Shown here piece after piece: positions 49,823 to 63,285 of a DNA stretch of 64,000 nucleotides. Source of the stretch: Diphasiastrum complanatum (taxonomy: Eukaryota > Streptophyta > Lycopodiopsida > Lycopodiales > Lycopodiaceae); contig CM055093.1 in the NCBI GenBank assembly GCA_029204225.1, forward strand, positions 27,315,566 through 27,379,565, given 5' to 3'. The position numbers and the translations under genes were made by a program. The notes under the pieces were generated by a model, which saw only the letters and a list, made by a program, of their open reading frames with translations, had not been told where the DNA came from and did no database searches. Numbering within the stretch: the first letter of the stretch is position 1; every line of letters begins with the position of its first letter.

Positions 49823-51127
49823 TCAAAAATCTTCGTTTTTGTGTTTGTCCTCTGCTCCCTCTGTCGTTGGCGGCAGGTCATAGTACTGTCTCTCTAGAAC
49901 TTCATAGTTGATAGGATTATCGTTGGCCATTGTCCTACTCTCATCGAATCTGACATCTCTCACTGTTTTCACAGTGTTCATGTCTAGCATGTAGACTCTG
50001 TAGTATGACGAGTTGTTGTCATAACCTACCAGGAATCCCTGCTCGGCTTTCTCATCAAGCTTATTTAGAAGCTTATCAGGAACATGTGCATAAGCTGCAC
50101 AGCCAAAGATTTTGACGTGAGACAGGTTGGGCTTTCTACCCCACCATAGCTCATGTGGTGTCATGTGAGGAACACCAGACTTGCCTGTTTTGTTCTGGAT
50201 GTATGTGGCTATAGCTACTGCTTCAACCCACAGTGCCCTTGGATCTTTTGAATAGGCCATCATGCATCTGGCTGCTTCCATTAGGGTCCTGTTCTTTCGT
50301 TGAGCAACACCATTGTGCTACGATGTATAGGCTGCAGTTCTTCTATGAATGATGCCACGATCATTGCAGAAGTCAGTGAAGCGATTCGAGATGTATTCGC
50401 CACCTCGATCTATTCTGATCTGCTTCACTTTGCTGCATGTGCATCTTTCTGCCCAATTCACATATTCTATGAATTTATCAAGTGCTTCAGATTTATTCTG
50501 AATGAAATACACTCTGACAAATTTGCTATAATCATCAATGAAGATTATGTAATACTTTGAACCTCCTACTGAGATCACATTGAATGGTTCGCAGATGTCA
50601 GAGTGCACTAGCTCTAGAATCTTTGTCGTTTTATAGGAGTCTTTGATGAATGGTGTGCATGACATATTGCCCTTCAAACATGCATCACAGGTGGTCGAAC
50701 TGGTTGCATTCGAGATGTTGACCCCTGTTATCGCTCCATGATGGCTTGCCTAGTAAAGTGCCATTGAGTTTATGTGGCAGAGTCTTCAGTGCCATAGAGT
50801 GTCTGGCGAGTCATCATGAGTATGATGCACCTGATCTGCAGGTAGGCGTACCTTCAGATGATATAGGTTCCTTTTCCTTCTGCCTTGAGCGATGAGAGTA
50901 CTGGTACTGGCATCAATCATGTTGCATGCTTCGTCAGAAAATGTCACATGCATCTCTGCATCTGCTATTCTTGCTACAAAGAGCAAGTCTTGTTGTAGAG
51001 TAGGCACGAACAGAACGTCTTCGAATCGTCTGTTGAGCCATAGTGAACCAATACTATTCACTTGATGTCTAGATCCATGTCCAAGAACTATGAATCTTGA
51101 GGGATCTGCACTTTTGAGATCAGACAT
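49823..51127 (-). pseudogene. copia pre-integrase and integrase
   Basis: Pre-integrase segment 51127-50786 (RFEDVLFVPTLQQDLLFVARI, ending at the LWH zinc ligand). Integrase core 50677-50318 has LELVHSDICEPF, IIFIDDYSKFVRVY and RIDRGGEYIS, with both aspartates present. After a short interruption, 50281-49823 has EAARCMMAYSKDPRALWVEAV, TPHELWWGRKPNLSHVKIFGC and GFLVGYDNNSSYYRVYML. Two frame interruptions separate these pieces. Confidence 0.9.
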
Positions 51128-51144
51128 GATTCATCTTGATGTCA

Positions 51145-52341
51145 TGAAGTGTGAGGTGGCTCCTGAATCTAGGATCACCTCATGTGTGTCAGATGTTAAT
51201 GCTGCACACACGTCTTCACAGATATAGGCGGTCGAGCAATTTCTGTTCGTTCTTTCTTCACCCATTTTTGAGCTCTCGGGCTCCTCGATATAGGATGAAC
51301 TATTGTTGTTCTCCTGTATGTTCTATGTTGACTTGTTTTTTGGGTTCTGGTGGCAATTCATGGCTGCATGACCCTTCTTGTGGCAATGGATACACTCAAT
51401 CTTGGGATTGAACCAATAGGTATCTACTGTATGCCCATCTCTTCTGCATCTCACACAAGTCTTCTTGTTTGCACCTTGTTGTTTCAACCTCCCTTTGGTC
51501 TTCCAATTGCCTTTGCTTGTTCCCTCTGCTTGCTGGTCACGATCCTGCCTCTGATTGGACTCCCTCTTAGGCTTAAATTGCTTCTTTGATTTTTCTTTCT
51601 TGCCATAGAGGTTTTGGTCAGAGCCATCTTTGTGATCAAGATGTTCTCTGGCCTCGACTTCATCTCGAATATTGACAATTACCTTTTCGAGGTTCATGGC
51701 GAGATCTTTCACGAGCAGGGTTCTTATCGTCTGGAATGATCTGGGTAAGGCTCTCAATAGGTACATGAGCTACTTCTCAGCTAACACAACGTTCTCTGTT
51801 CCAGAGTTATGTAGTGACAGAAACAGATCTTTCATCTTTCTTACGAAAGAACTGAGGTCTTTTCCATCCCACTGCAAATTCGTCAGCTGATCTTCCAGCA
51901 TCATGATTTGACTTCTTGATTTCGTCTGAAATCTGGTGAGTAATGCATCCCACATCTCCTTAGCTTTGGAGAGTGTAGCAAGGTCAAGTGTGAGACTATC
52001 TTCGATGGAAGATGATAGCAAGGCTAATGCCTTCTCATTTTTCTCCCTCCATTCGCATAGCTCCTTGCTTGTTGTCGTAGGCATTTTTTATGTGCCATCC
52101 ACCCAAGGGAATAGTCCTTCACCCTTGAGTATCAAAGATGTCTTAACTTTCCAGGCTAGAAAGTTAGATCCTGAAGAATCAAGAATTGTGCAGATCTTGC
52201 TCTGCATGCTGCTGATTGAAGCCATTGCTTCTTGGAGTCTTTTCTCTTGTTGATGGGTGTTAGTTTGAATGCTGGGCCTCTTGGATCTACTAGCTTCTTG
52301 GCTATGTCAGAATATGACAAGATGACAGGCTCTGATACCAC
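51145..52341 (-). pseudogene. copia gag, zinc knuckle and protease
   Basis: Gag helices lie in 52084-51770 (LSKAKEMWDALLTRFQTKS, LTNLQWDGKDLSSFVRKM) and 51766-51323 (LLRALPRSFQTIRTLL). A nucleocapsid zinc knuckle CIHCHKKGHAAMNC lies near 51390-51350, preceded by a second Cys pair (CVRCRRDGHT). The aspartic protease motif DSGATSHFM is encoded at 51169-51143 (minus strand). Frame changes occur near 52090 and 51768 and stops occur before the protease. In an active element gag forms the particle and the protease processes the polyprotein. Confidence 0.9.
52328..52340 (-). promoter_or_regulatory. primer-binding site (initiator Met tRNA)
   Basis: On the minus strand TGGTATCAGAGCC lies two bases after the ..CATCA end of the right LTR. 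This is the standard copia primer-binding site and it fixes the element orientation and the inner LTR edge. Confidence 0.93.
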
Positions 52342-52880
52342 TGATGAGGATCAGGAATTGCGATTTGGATTTCGCAGTCGCGAAGCTTTCGCGATTGAAC
52401 CATGATCCTCTTTGGATTTGGATGGAGTTCAGATGCGATCGCTGGACACTTCCAGCTGAATCACTCCTACAGTCCTCCAGAATGTAGTCAGGCACTGCTG
52501 ATTTACATTTATAAAATTAATGCATCATTCAACATAGTTTCAGTGAAAAATTAAAATGAACAAGAAAACTCAGACATACGAGTAACAGCAGACGCATTTG
52601 CATTCGAGATCAAACACAACAAGAGAAATTATCTATATTGATCTTCCTCTGTTTTTTTTCAGGCAATGCATGCAAAGCCACGCAGTGCGTTGGCATGGGA
52701 GAAACACGGTTCTCTCACGAGTAATCGTCTCGCTTTGCTAGCGGACAGTTGGATCTCTATGGATCCTGATCACAGAGCTCGTCTCGCACGCAGGCGGACT
52801 TGTTGTCTATATTTCATCTTGATTGCTTCTGTTGATCTATATGTCAAGTATCATCCACTAAGTATGGTCGCTCTATGTAA
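52342..52880 (-). repeat. 5' terminal repeat of the copia element
   Basis: Similar to 47607-48187 along its length, with substitutions and indels. Oddly, the outer end also includes the short stretch that in the left copy encodes the end of RNase H (complement of 'gagcgaccatac..gatgatacttgaca'). Either that stretch lies within the LTR or this copy derives from an LTR shared with a second, tandem element that is otherwise lost. Confidence 0.82.
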
Positions 52881-52967
52881 ATCTGATTAAGCATCTACAA
52901 CTAATCAATGAATTACAAGAGTGGTAGATTAGCCACGACCTAAAGTGTATCTGCTGACGTCATACCA

Positions 52968-53417
52968 TCAGATCAGATATCTATACTTCTGGGTACTTGT
53001 ATGATCTTGCTGGTACTCTTTGGAGCGTGGAGGGCAGGAGAAGGTTTCGTTTCCATCGTTGGTTCCATTTTGGTCATTTGCCTTCTCTCGTACTGGACCG
53101 CAAAAGATTCTTGTTAGTGAATCTTTTGTGTTCGTGAACCGTTCGTCTTCGTCTGCTTTGACTTTCGTGTTCGCGAAACTTTTCGTGCTTCGTGTCTCCA
53201 GATCTTCAAGTTCGTGAATGTCTTCGTCGGGATGAGGGCTGAAAGCTAGCAAGGCTTTGTAATTAGAAACGTTTTGTTTCTTCAAAGTTGTGCGAAATAC
53301 AATGTCGTTTACTATCAAGCTCCTAGATATGGATCCCAGACTACCACAACCACTAGCAATAGTAGACCTGATCACAAGTAGCATAAGGACTAGTGTTAGC
53401 TTACAAGTATCAACCAT
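52968..53417 (-). CDS. 149-residue putative secreted protein, unrecognised
   Basis: A single uninterrupted minus-strand frame from an ATG at 53417 to a TGA at 52968. Residues 1-23 look like a signal peptide: a short polar start, hydrophobic core LTLVLMLLVI, then STIASG as possible cleavage region. The mature part is hydrophilic, rich in Asp, Glu, Lys and Thr (PHPDEDIHELEDLE, KVKADEDERF), with only a few cysteines, and ends STQKYRYLI. I do not recognise a family. It lies just outside the copia 5' repeat and could be a real small secreted protein, an orphan gene, or a chance frame. Confidence 0.35.
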   Translation of the reverse strand: MVDTCKLTLVLMLLVIRSTIASGCGSLGSISRSLIVNDIVFRTTLKKQNVSNYKALLAFSPHPDEDIHELEDLETRSTKSFANTKVKADEDERFTNTKDSLTRIFCGPVREKANDQNGTNDGNETFSCPPRSKEYQQDHTSTQKYRYLI

Positions 53418-55979
<2,562 letters not shown>

Positions 55980-56345
55980 GTGGCAACATATTATTAGTTG
56001 TCCACAATCATATTATGTCGGGTTAAAAGACAAAACTCACCTTCACGTCATGGAAGGCTGTGTCCTACTTAGGCCCTCCACTGTTATATGAAACACCCTT
56101 GGTCTCCCACTATCGAGTAGCCCTCTCTCAAGGTTGAAGGCCCTCAAGACAAGGTGCTTGTGTTATATGGCAACACACTATTGGCTATCCACATTCATAT
56201 TCTTCTAGGTTCAAAAAACAAAAGCTCATTTTTATGCCATGGAAGGCCTTGTCCCCCTCAAGCTCGTCACCTTAATAAAACACATTTGGTCTCCTACTCT
56301 TGGGTAGTTTCCTCCCAAGGGGCTCTCCAAGACAAGGTCTCCTAC
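55980..56345. repeat. tandem duplication, period about 187 bp
   Basis: The block beginning 'tggcaaca.a.tatt' at 55981 and containing 'catggaaggc', 'ttggtctccactc' and 'aagacaaggtgct' recurs from 56168 with substitutions and small indels, ending near 56340. It is non-coding and flanked by CCC-rich text ('gtcccacatacagcccccttcccc'). Confidence 0.8.
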
Positions 56346-57212
56346 CCCCCTCAAGGCACATATATACTTATAGATATATGAAAGGGGTCATGCTCTCGAG
56401 CAGCCACTCTACCAAGCTCTAACACAAGGCACACAAGGGGTCCCACATACAGCCCCCTTCCCCACCCGGGAAATAAATAAATAGACAAGGGGCACGCATC
56501 ATTTGACGTGTTCTTGGGGAATTTTCTCCACTTCACACATTCTTCTGGACCGAACAGCACCTTTCATTTTTTTCCCTGACAGGCACTGCATTGATCTATC
56601 CTCTTTTCTAAGCCCTGCGGATGACGAGATACTTTCATTATGACGTTCCATGCTCCCTGCGTGAATGTTAGTTTTGGCCTCTCCAGGAAGACCTTGGTGA
56701 ATTTTTGGGAATCTCTGGAAGGGTAAAAGTGAAGGTCTATGAAAGGCTGCCAAATGGCTGGGCCGTGCTTATCGTTCCAGTTTCCTTCCAACGTTCTCGA
56801 GTCTGCTAAAAATATCTGTCCGTATCCATTTGTTTTTCCCTCTAACAGGTTTCTTTGTCTCAGAAGCATCCTTCAGGATCGAGAGTTCTTTAGTTCAATG
56901 ATCAATCTCTGACAATATATTGGGTTTGATTTGAAGATCCACTTCCTTGAATAAATGAATCACTTCATTTGTTTACTTGTTTTCAACGGTTGTTTATAAT
57001 TAGTGGAAAATTGAAGCTGCGAGCAACAGATACTCTCTTTCAGTCCTTGCTTCTGTGATGAAAGACGCTGTAGGCATTTGATTTTAGAAAGCTTTGGAGT
57101 TTCGCAACTTGAATTGGACCAGAGAAAGTCAGGCAGCCTAACGCTATTGATCTTCGGACGATTGTATATAAAAATTGGCACTTTCTGTTGGTTTACGTTA
57201 CTTGATTCACTG
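56346..57212 (+). other. 5' flank of hydrolase copy B
   Basis: The region 57000-57212 shares blocks with the flank of copy A. The frame of exon 1 is open upstream to an ATG at 57078 (45 extra codons), but this extension is not used in the proposed protein. Minus-strand frames at 56350-56870 carry no recognised motif. Confidence 0.45.
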
Positions 57213-59488
57213 ATGGAGATACCCTCTTCAATCAAATATCAAGAGGTATGTAGATGCTCAAACATCAGGCTATACTACGGTAAGAGTACTGGAATATCAA
57301 ATTTGATAGGAGCTTATTTATATCTAAAGAAGTAAAATTCAAGCGTTTGCAAGAAATAGCTTTCGTTGTTTCGTTCAATTCATGGCCATAATAGCAGCGT
57401 CTCATCGTTGGCAACCACTGTGGCCTATGCTTTGCAGGATTATAGAGAAAATTCTAGAGGGATGAGATTGTTTACTTGCAGCTGGATTCCTGCTAATCAG
57501 GATATCAAAGCCCTCGTGTGTCTGTGTCACGGTAATCATTAGACGTTACAAGTCTCTGGCGTATTGCTCATTACTATTTGATTCGATTAGCGATATGGTC
57601 TTACAGTCGGAGCTTCATAAACTTATAACCACTATTCGTTTCTAGAGATACATTATACTAATATAGTATTTAACTTTCGATTCATGGCATGCCGTAATTT
57701 GGGTCCTGGGATTTCGTTTTCTAAAAATTCAAGCAAATAATCAATATCTGGTATGGCAGGATATGCAGTCGAGTGCAGCGTCTTCATGAAAGGTATTACT
57801 TCTGTGTAATATGATCAGTTTGAGAGTATGTAGCTTAATCTAAAGACTCAAGAGGGCCTTATTAGAAACGATCCATGCACGATGGTTTGCACTCCAATAC
57901 TAGGGTGTTTAGACAGATTGACGTGAAGCTTTGACTGTCATTATTTCATTGTATTATCACCGCGATTGGTTCTAGTCTAAAAATTACGGTACTTCTTGTG
58001 CGCATGACAGGAACGGGAGTAAAGCTTGCAGAAGCTGGATATGCAGTATTTGGTATTGATTACGAGGGTCATGGAAAATCCGATGGGACTCGATGTTACA
58101 TTGAGAACTTTGCAAGCATTACTAACGACATCGCAGCTTTTTTCAAAACCATTAGAGGTATCATACCGCTTGCTAGAACGCTTGTCTATGGCTCATTAGA
58201 ACCGTTGCCTGCAATAAATACCAATTAATCCTACTAAAAGAATATCAAACAGTTTGTTTTGTGCTGATTAAAACAGATTTTCATGTCTAACTTTTGGAAT
58301 TAACAAGTTTTTGTACGCTCAGAGCGTCCTGAATATAAAAACAAAGCAAGATTTTTGTACGGGGAGTCCATGGGAGGTTGTGTAGCGCTTCATCTTCATA
58401 GAAAAGAACCTACAATCTGGAATGGGGCGGTTCTAGTAGCTCCGATGTGCAAGGTATGGCAACTTCAATTTTTAATCTCTCTATTTAACTATGCGCCTTG
58501 GGTGAAGCTATCAACTTTAATATTTCAGCTATGGAACTTAAGTTTTTGGAGAGTTCCCTGAACTATTCCATTCTGCTTCATCTGTGATAGATCTCAGAAA
58601 AGATGAAGCCACATCCGTTGGTGATCAGAGTACTGACCACTCTTTCACCGCTAATTGCAAAATGGAAGATTGTACCGACAGAAGATGTAATTGAGATGGC
58701 CTACAAGGATCCTGTAAAGAGAGAACAGGTAAACTTGACTCGACCTGAAGAAGCGTCGCTATCTTTTTATAAGAATTAGTTCTGCGTCCAATTCAAAATA
58801 GGAATCTCATCAACTTGTTTGCAGCGTGAGAATTTACTTACGAGTAATTACTAACTGGAGAATTGTTGTATTAATAGATTCGGACAAATTCTTATATCTA
58901 CCAAGGCCGGCCCCGTGTCAAGACGGCTCTGGAGATGCTCAAGGCAAGCGTAAGCATTGAGCAAAGACTTGATGAGGTAAAGCGCAAGTTAGAGCTATCA
59001 AGCAAATTTTTTTATGTGGAAGACGTGATAGCGAAAATTTATGATCCTTATATTGTAGCAAGCTGTGGTGTGATCTTCTTCTTATTCTGGGTTTAAATTT
59101 TGATCTGAAGACTTCTATTTTGTTCCTCCAGGTGACGTTACCGTTCCTTGTCTTGCACGGTGCTGCAGATAGAGTGACTGATCCAGAGTGCAGCAAGGAG
59201 CTGTACAGCTCCGCTAAGAGTTTTGACAAGGAATTAAAAATTTATCCAGGCATGTGGCATGGTCTGCTAGTTGCTGAACCAGATAAAAATGTTGAGACTG
59301 TCTTCAATGATATAATCTCGTGGTTGGACAAGAGGTGTCCTGCACGAAGCTGCTACGATGGTGAATCAAAACAATCTAGTCTAGATCAATATTTCGACGA
59401 CACACAGATCCATGTTAACGAAAACAAATCAAAAGGACTACATGATGTTTCGACTTTACCACCTCAATTACCAGCTGACGCTCTATAA
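57213..59488 (+). CDS. alpha/beta hydrolase, monoacylglycerol lipase / caffeoylshikimate esterase-like, copy B
   Basis: Eight exons: 57213-57245, 57438-57531, 57760-57792, 58011-58157, 58323-58453, 58591-58728, 58878-58976 and 59132-59488. All introns are GT..AG. The product has 343 residues, starting MEIPSSIKYQE. Motifs: CHG 41-43, GIDYEGHGKSDG 68-79, GESMGG with nucleophile Ser118, catalytic Asp238 (AADRVTDP), His268 (GMWHGL). Exon lengths 1-7 equal those of copy A exactly. The last exon is 17 codons longer and diverges after SWLDKR. As for copy A, the family hydrolyses monoacylglycerols or caffeoyl shikimate; no signal peptide is seen. The two genes are in divergent orientation, separated by about 19.7 kb of repeats. 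Intact and likely functional. An upstream in-frame ATG at 57078 is a less likely start. Confidence 0.93.
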
Positions 59489-60224
59489 TTTCCATACCAT
59501 ATCAAATATTCACTGCACCAACTTTAAAGTTGATGCAAACACCTACTGTACCTCGATCATTTGGAAATTCTTCTGAACCAAATTCTTTTCCTGTTCCATT
59601 AAATGATACCCTTGATTCGATTGGCAGTCTTTTTGTATGTCCGAAACCTGAGCATTAATGTCACCAGGTTGCTTGAAATATTTGACATAGACTATATGGA
59701 AGATTAAGTAGTTACTAATCAATTGTGGAGACCTGTCGTTGTAGTGTTTGCCTATAGATAAGGAGAGGATCGCAGGAATATTTTGGACGGGACTGAGTGG
59801 ACGAGCGTCGATGGATTAAAATAATAGGACATAGAAAGCTGCACGATGTATAAGGGAGTGGTGGAGTGGTCGACATGATGTTACTAGATAACGATGTGAC
59901 TTGGGGTGGGGCCCTTGGGGGCACTCTTTGGTTGGAATTACTTGTCTTATATTTTGTAAGGCTTTTATAGAATATTGTTTTCTAAATCTTCCAAGTGAAA
60001 AATGTTGGTCAATACTAATTCCAATCAAGTAAAATCATTTTTTTCCTTTTTTACAAAGGAGAGCAATGCTATCCATTTACTTGTGCAATATTTCCTTCTT
60101 TATGTTGTGCTTAGAATGTTGTATGCCCATATCCAATTTTTCTATTGTGTGTTTAGATGTCAATATGTGTATTTCCATTGCTTGCTTGTAATGGATTAAA
60201 TGTGTAAGTTGTAATGATGAACAC
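59489..60224. other. 3' flank of hydrolase copy B, no gene seen
   Basis: AT-rich. Short frames on the minus strand (59715-60028) have no recognised motif. Confidence 0.4.
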
Positions 60225-60917
60225 CTGCCGCTTCTCCTGGTGTTAGAACGAGGCAATAGGTCACCACGCTTGGGATCAGCAACAACAACATCTGCCAAAG
60301 TACGAAGCCCAAGTAGAGCCTTCGACGCGGGAAGCCCAAATAAAAAGCGCCGAGGACGTCAAGGGAAAAAATCCAAGACCAAGCTGAAGCAGAGAGCAAA
60401 TGGGGTGCTGAAAGAGAAGGGCGATCTTGAGACAACTGAAGCAGCGCAGGACAAGAATGCTGGTGACGGGCAAGACCTCCTCTAGGAGAGAAGAAATGAC
60501 CACAAGCATGGCAAGGCCCCGTTCAAGGAGTTGAGAAGGCAATGCAACAAGGGTCGAAGGAGGTTCACAACCAAGCGAGGGGGCAACAATGCCATGGGAA
60601 GAGCTGGACGAAGGAGGAACATAGGGTGTTGAGGCAAGCGTGGAACCCAGCACAGCCTGTCGCGAATGAGGAGGGGAGTCTGGAGAAGGAGATACAGTTG
60701 AAGCAGGTCGTTTGAGACTGAGAGGACGAAGTTGAGAGATGTCCGAAGCCATGAGAACAACTGTACAAAGGGACCCCTGTGATGGACCACCTCACCAACT
60801 GAACTGAGATCTTTTTTATATTTTTTCGATTTCTCTTCACACGGAATGTCGTTAACCTCGATGGAGCCGTCGGCCGTTGTAAACCTTTTGCAATAGATTC
60901 CGGAGAACTTGCCAATT
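60225..60917 (-). mobile_element. internally deleted copy of the R2/NeSL-like element
   Basis: On the minus strand from 60917 the sequence follows the element at 14982: 5' leader, MASDISQLRPLSLKRPASTVS (60752), and the zinc-finger region with a one-base frameshift that destroys it. At about 60310 it jumps to the endonuclease core (VVVADPKRGDLL, matching VVVVDPTHGDLL at about 17970) and stops at about 60225. About 2.4 kb covering the RT is missing, and so is the 3' end. The plus-strand frame at 60240 is antisense to this and is not a gene. It is a non-autonomous or dead derivative. Confidence 0.82.
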
Positions 60918-61785
60918 ACCTTCGTCAAGAGACACCAAGCAGCATCTATTTTCCTTGTAGCCAAAATGAAGGGCAATTGTAGCTTGGAAGTTGTAAGGAG
61001 CCCCAATCCATTTGAAACATCTTCTAGGATATGAGAAAACAACCTATATCCCTTGGAATGTACATCAAAATGGCGGCCAAACTAAGACAATTTTGCTTAA
61101 ACACCAGATGCCATCCTCGAGAATCTAGTTAACTGCTGCTGTTCTTGGCATGACTCAAGAAACACGCACTGGTACTTTTTGACAGTTGCAGCACTTATGA
61201 AGTTTAACTCTGCAAAATTCTGTTGTGTTGTAAATCCCGCATAGGAGCAGCTCCTAATGACCGCCAATGAAACCAACACTAGATCACGCAGCTCCAGTTT
61301 TTCTCTAGACTTCTCTCCAGTGGGGCTGTGATTTGGCCACATTTTGTGTTTGCAACAGTTTTGGGGCAGCAATCTACCTGTCCGGCTACCTAACACTAAT
61401 CTGCCTACGATTCTACAAGCGACCCATATCTGAAAATTTCACCTGTCTTTTGAGATCCGTTCTGCAAAACTATCGTCGCAATCTGACTTTTGATAGCAGT
61501 CCTGCAAACTGATGGGTAAATCATCGATCCTATTCCTTTTGAAGATGTGATACTCCATGCTTTGTTGTCCAACAACCTAGAACTTGCTTGTTTCTTTATC
61601 AAGTAACAAGTCGATTGAACCAGTAGATCACTGGTGGTGGGGCGACCTCCGTGACATAGAAATTTGGAAGATACAGGTATCAAAAAGCTAGCGAGACGGC
61701 GTTGAAAGCATGCTGTTTTCTCCAAGCTGCTCTTGGATTAACTTAGTTTGGCTTATAGGATAAGTGGTGTGGTAATATAGTGTTG
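60918..61785 (-). other. two unrecognised minus-strand frames upstream of the deleted element
   Basis: 61725-61405 (MEKTACFQRRLASFL.., basic amino end that could suit an organelle presequence) and 61396-61097 are separated by a short gap in a different frame. Neither shows a family motif, and there is no credible splice joining them. They may be a decayed gene or chance. Confidence 0.25.
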
Positions 61786-62950
61786 GGTGGCAACTTAGCT
61801 ATTAGTGTGTGAAGGTGATATGGGGTGTGTGATTAATGTTCCCACTTTTATTTCATTATATTTTCATCTCTTTGGTTGTGGATGTGCATCAATGTCAATG
61901 CTTAGCATGTTATATTACCTTATGTATTATTAAAGTATAGCAAGAAACACCAAGGCTCCATTTCCAAAGCTTCTCATATTATCTTGCTACTTAATTTATT
62001 TCCATTTTGTTTGACTTCTTGTATGTAAATTCAATTATAACACTTCAAATGCATGTGTGTGAGCAAAAACTAACACTCACTTTCTAAAAAAATTTAGAAA
62101 TGGTTCCAGTATGATTTGAAACCAAAACTAGAACCCACAACCTCCACAGAAAAACTAATAGTCTATATTACTTTGAGTGCCATAAGCAAAAACGGCCTCA
62201 ATAGATTCCAAACAGATTTACCTTCTTTAGCAAAGATAAATCCCACTAAAATCTAGCTCTATGAGAGGTCTGCAAACCTATACTTAGCAGTAGGTTCGCC
62301 AACAAAAACACTAAGCAAATTTTCAAACATAAATTCACCCTCTACAAGTAAACTAGATAGACTCCTAGCTCTGCAACCATCAAGTCAACGAGCACAAACG
62401 AGTTGCAATTGCCATCTATAGTTTCTCACCAACGATGAGCTTATTGTGGCCATCAAACTCGTAGAAGCCTTAAGTGTTGGGGGTTTGCGGATATCGAGGC
62501 AACCCTAATTAGTTATTCATTTATTAAAAATTAATAAGTGAGAAGGATTTGGCACCCTACGTGTGGTAAGTACAACCCGGTGATCACATAGTGATTTGCT
62601 TAATTGGACGTTAATATAGGGACTTTAGGCCAAAATGCAGGAATGAAATGTTGTAGGGCCTAATAGTCAAGTTAGTGAATAAAAGAGGGTTCCCCACTAT
62701 TTTTTAAAATTCAAATAGTAAGGGAGATACAAACTGGCCAATAGGAATTGAGGCCAAAGCCCTAAAATCTACTATAAATAGTGGTACTTTGTAGTTATTT
62801 TTCATGTTAATTTCTAATCAAGAAGGTGTAACTTCTATCAAATTGGATTTGGATGTTCTTTCTTCTTTTCCTTGCTCCATCTCTCATATTTTCTTTGGAT
62901 TTTTATATTAATTGGTTTTGCTAATTGTTGATATTGAATCTTGTTATACT

Positions 62951-62955
<5 letters not shown>
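61786..62955. other. AT-rich spacer
   Basis: No gene or transposon recognised. Near 62760 a 'ctataaatagt' TATA-like word occurs upstream of the next copia scrap and may belong to a decayed LTR. Confidence 0.4.

Positions 62956-63013
<58 letters not shown>
62956..63013. repeat. (GA)n microsatellite
   Basis: Uninterrupted GA for about 58 bp directly before the copia scrap. Confidence 0.98.
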
Positions 63014-63015
<2 letters not shown>

Positions 63016-63285
63016 AAAAGCATGGTTTGGTGGTACAACATGGACTGTCAAGGACACTACTTTTTTTGGGTAGAAATACACTATATCAAGCAAGGGAAAG
63101 TGAAGTATCAAGGCAACATTGTCGAAGATGAAGTGGAAGATGATGAGACCAATGTCTTCTCCTTGGCATTGGCATCTCAGGCTGATGAGGGCGCTCGGTG
63201 GTTCATTGACTCAGGGCCACTAGGTATATGCTCCAGAAAGCTACGAGAGAGAGCTACTGAACTAAAACAAGAAACTATATAACCA
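63014..63285 (+). pseudogene. copia gag-protease junction remnant
   Basis: MVWWYNMDCQGHYFF looks like a decayed nucleocapsid zinc knuckle (C-x2-C-x4-H). It is followed by EDEVEDDETNVFSLALAS and ARWFIDSG, the protease active-site region of copia elements (W.IDSGA), with DSGP instead of DSGA at about 63208-63219. The frame then ends at 63282. Only this small piece of the element is present. The GA run sits directly before it. Confidence 0.7.

Larger units (their letters stand above)
47607..52880 (-). mobile_element. Ty1/copia retrotransposon with two long terminal repeats
   Basis: The most complete transposon in the window. Terminal repeats are 47607-48187 and 52342-52880. A tRNA-Met primer-binding site is next to the right-hand one. 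Internal regions, in order on the minus strand, are gag, zinc knuckle, protease, pre-integrase, integrase, RT and RNase H. The two repeats are diverged by many substitutions and several indels (for example about 40 bp missing from the right copy near 52827). Frames are broken and the RT active site is altered, so the insertion is old. The left flank begins 'caagtt'; no matching target duplication was found on the right. Confidence 0.93.

Noticed and set aside
60240-60485. 81-codon plus-strand frame (lysine-rich)
   Set aside because: Antisense to the deleted R2-like element; no family features.
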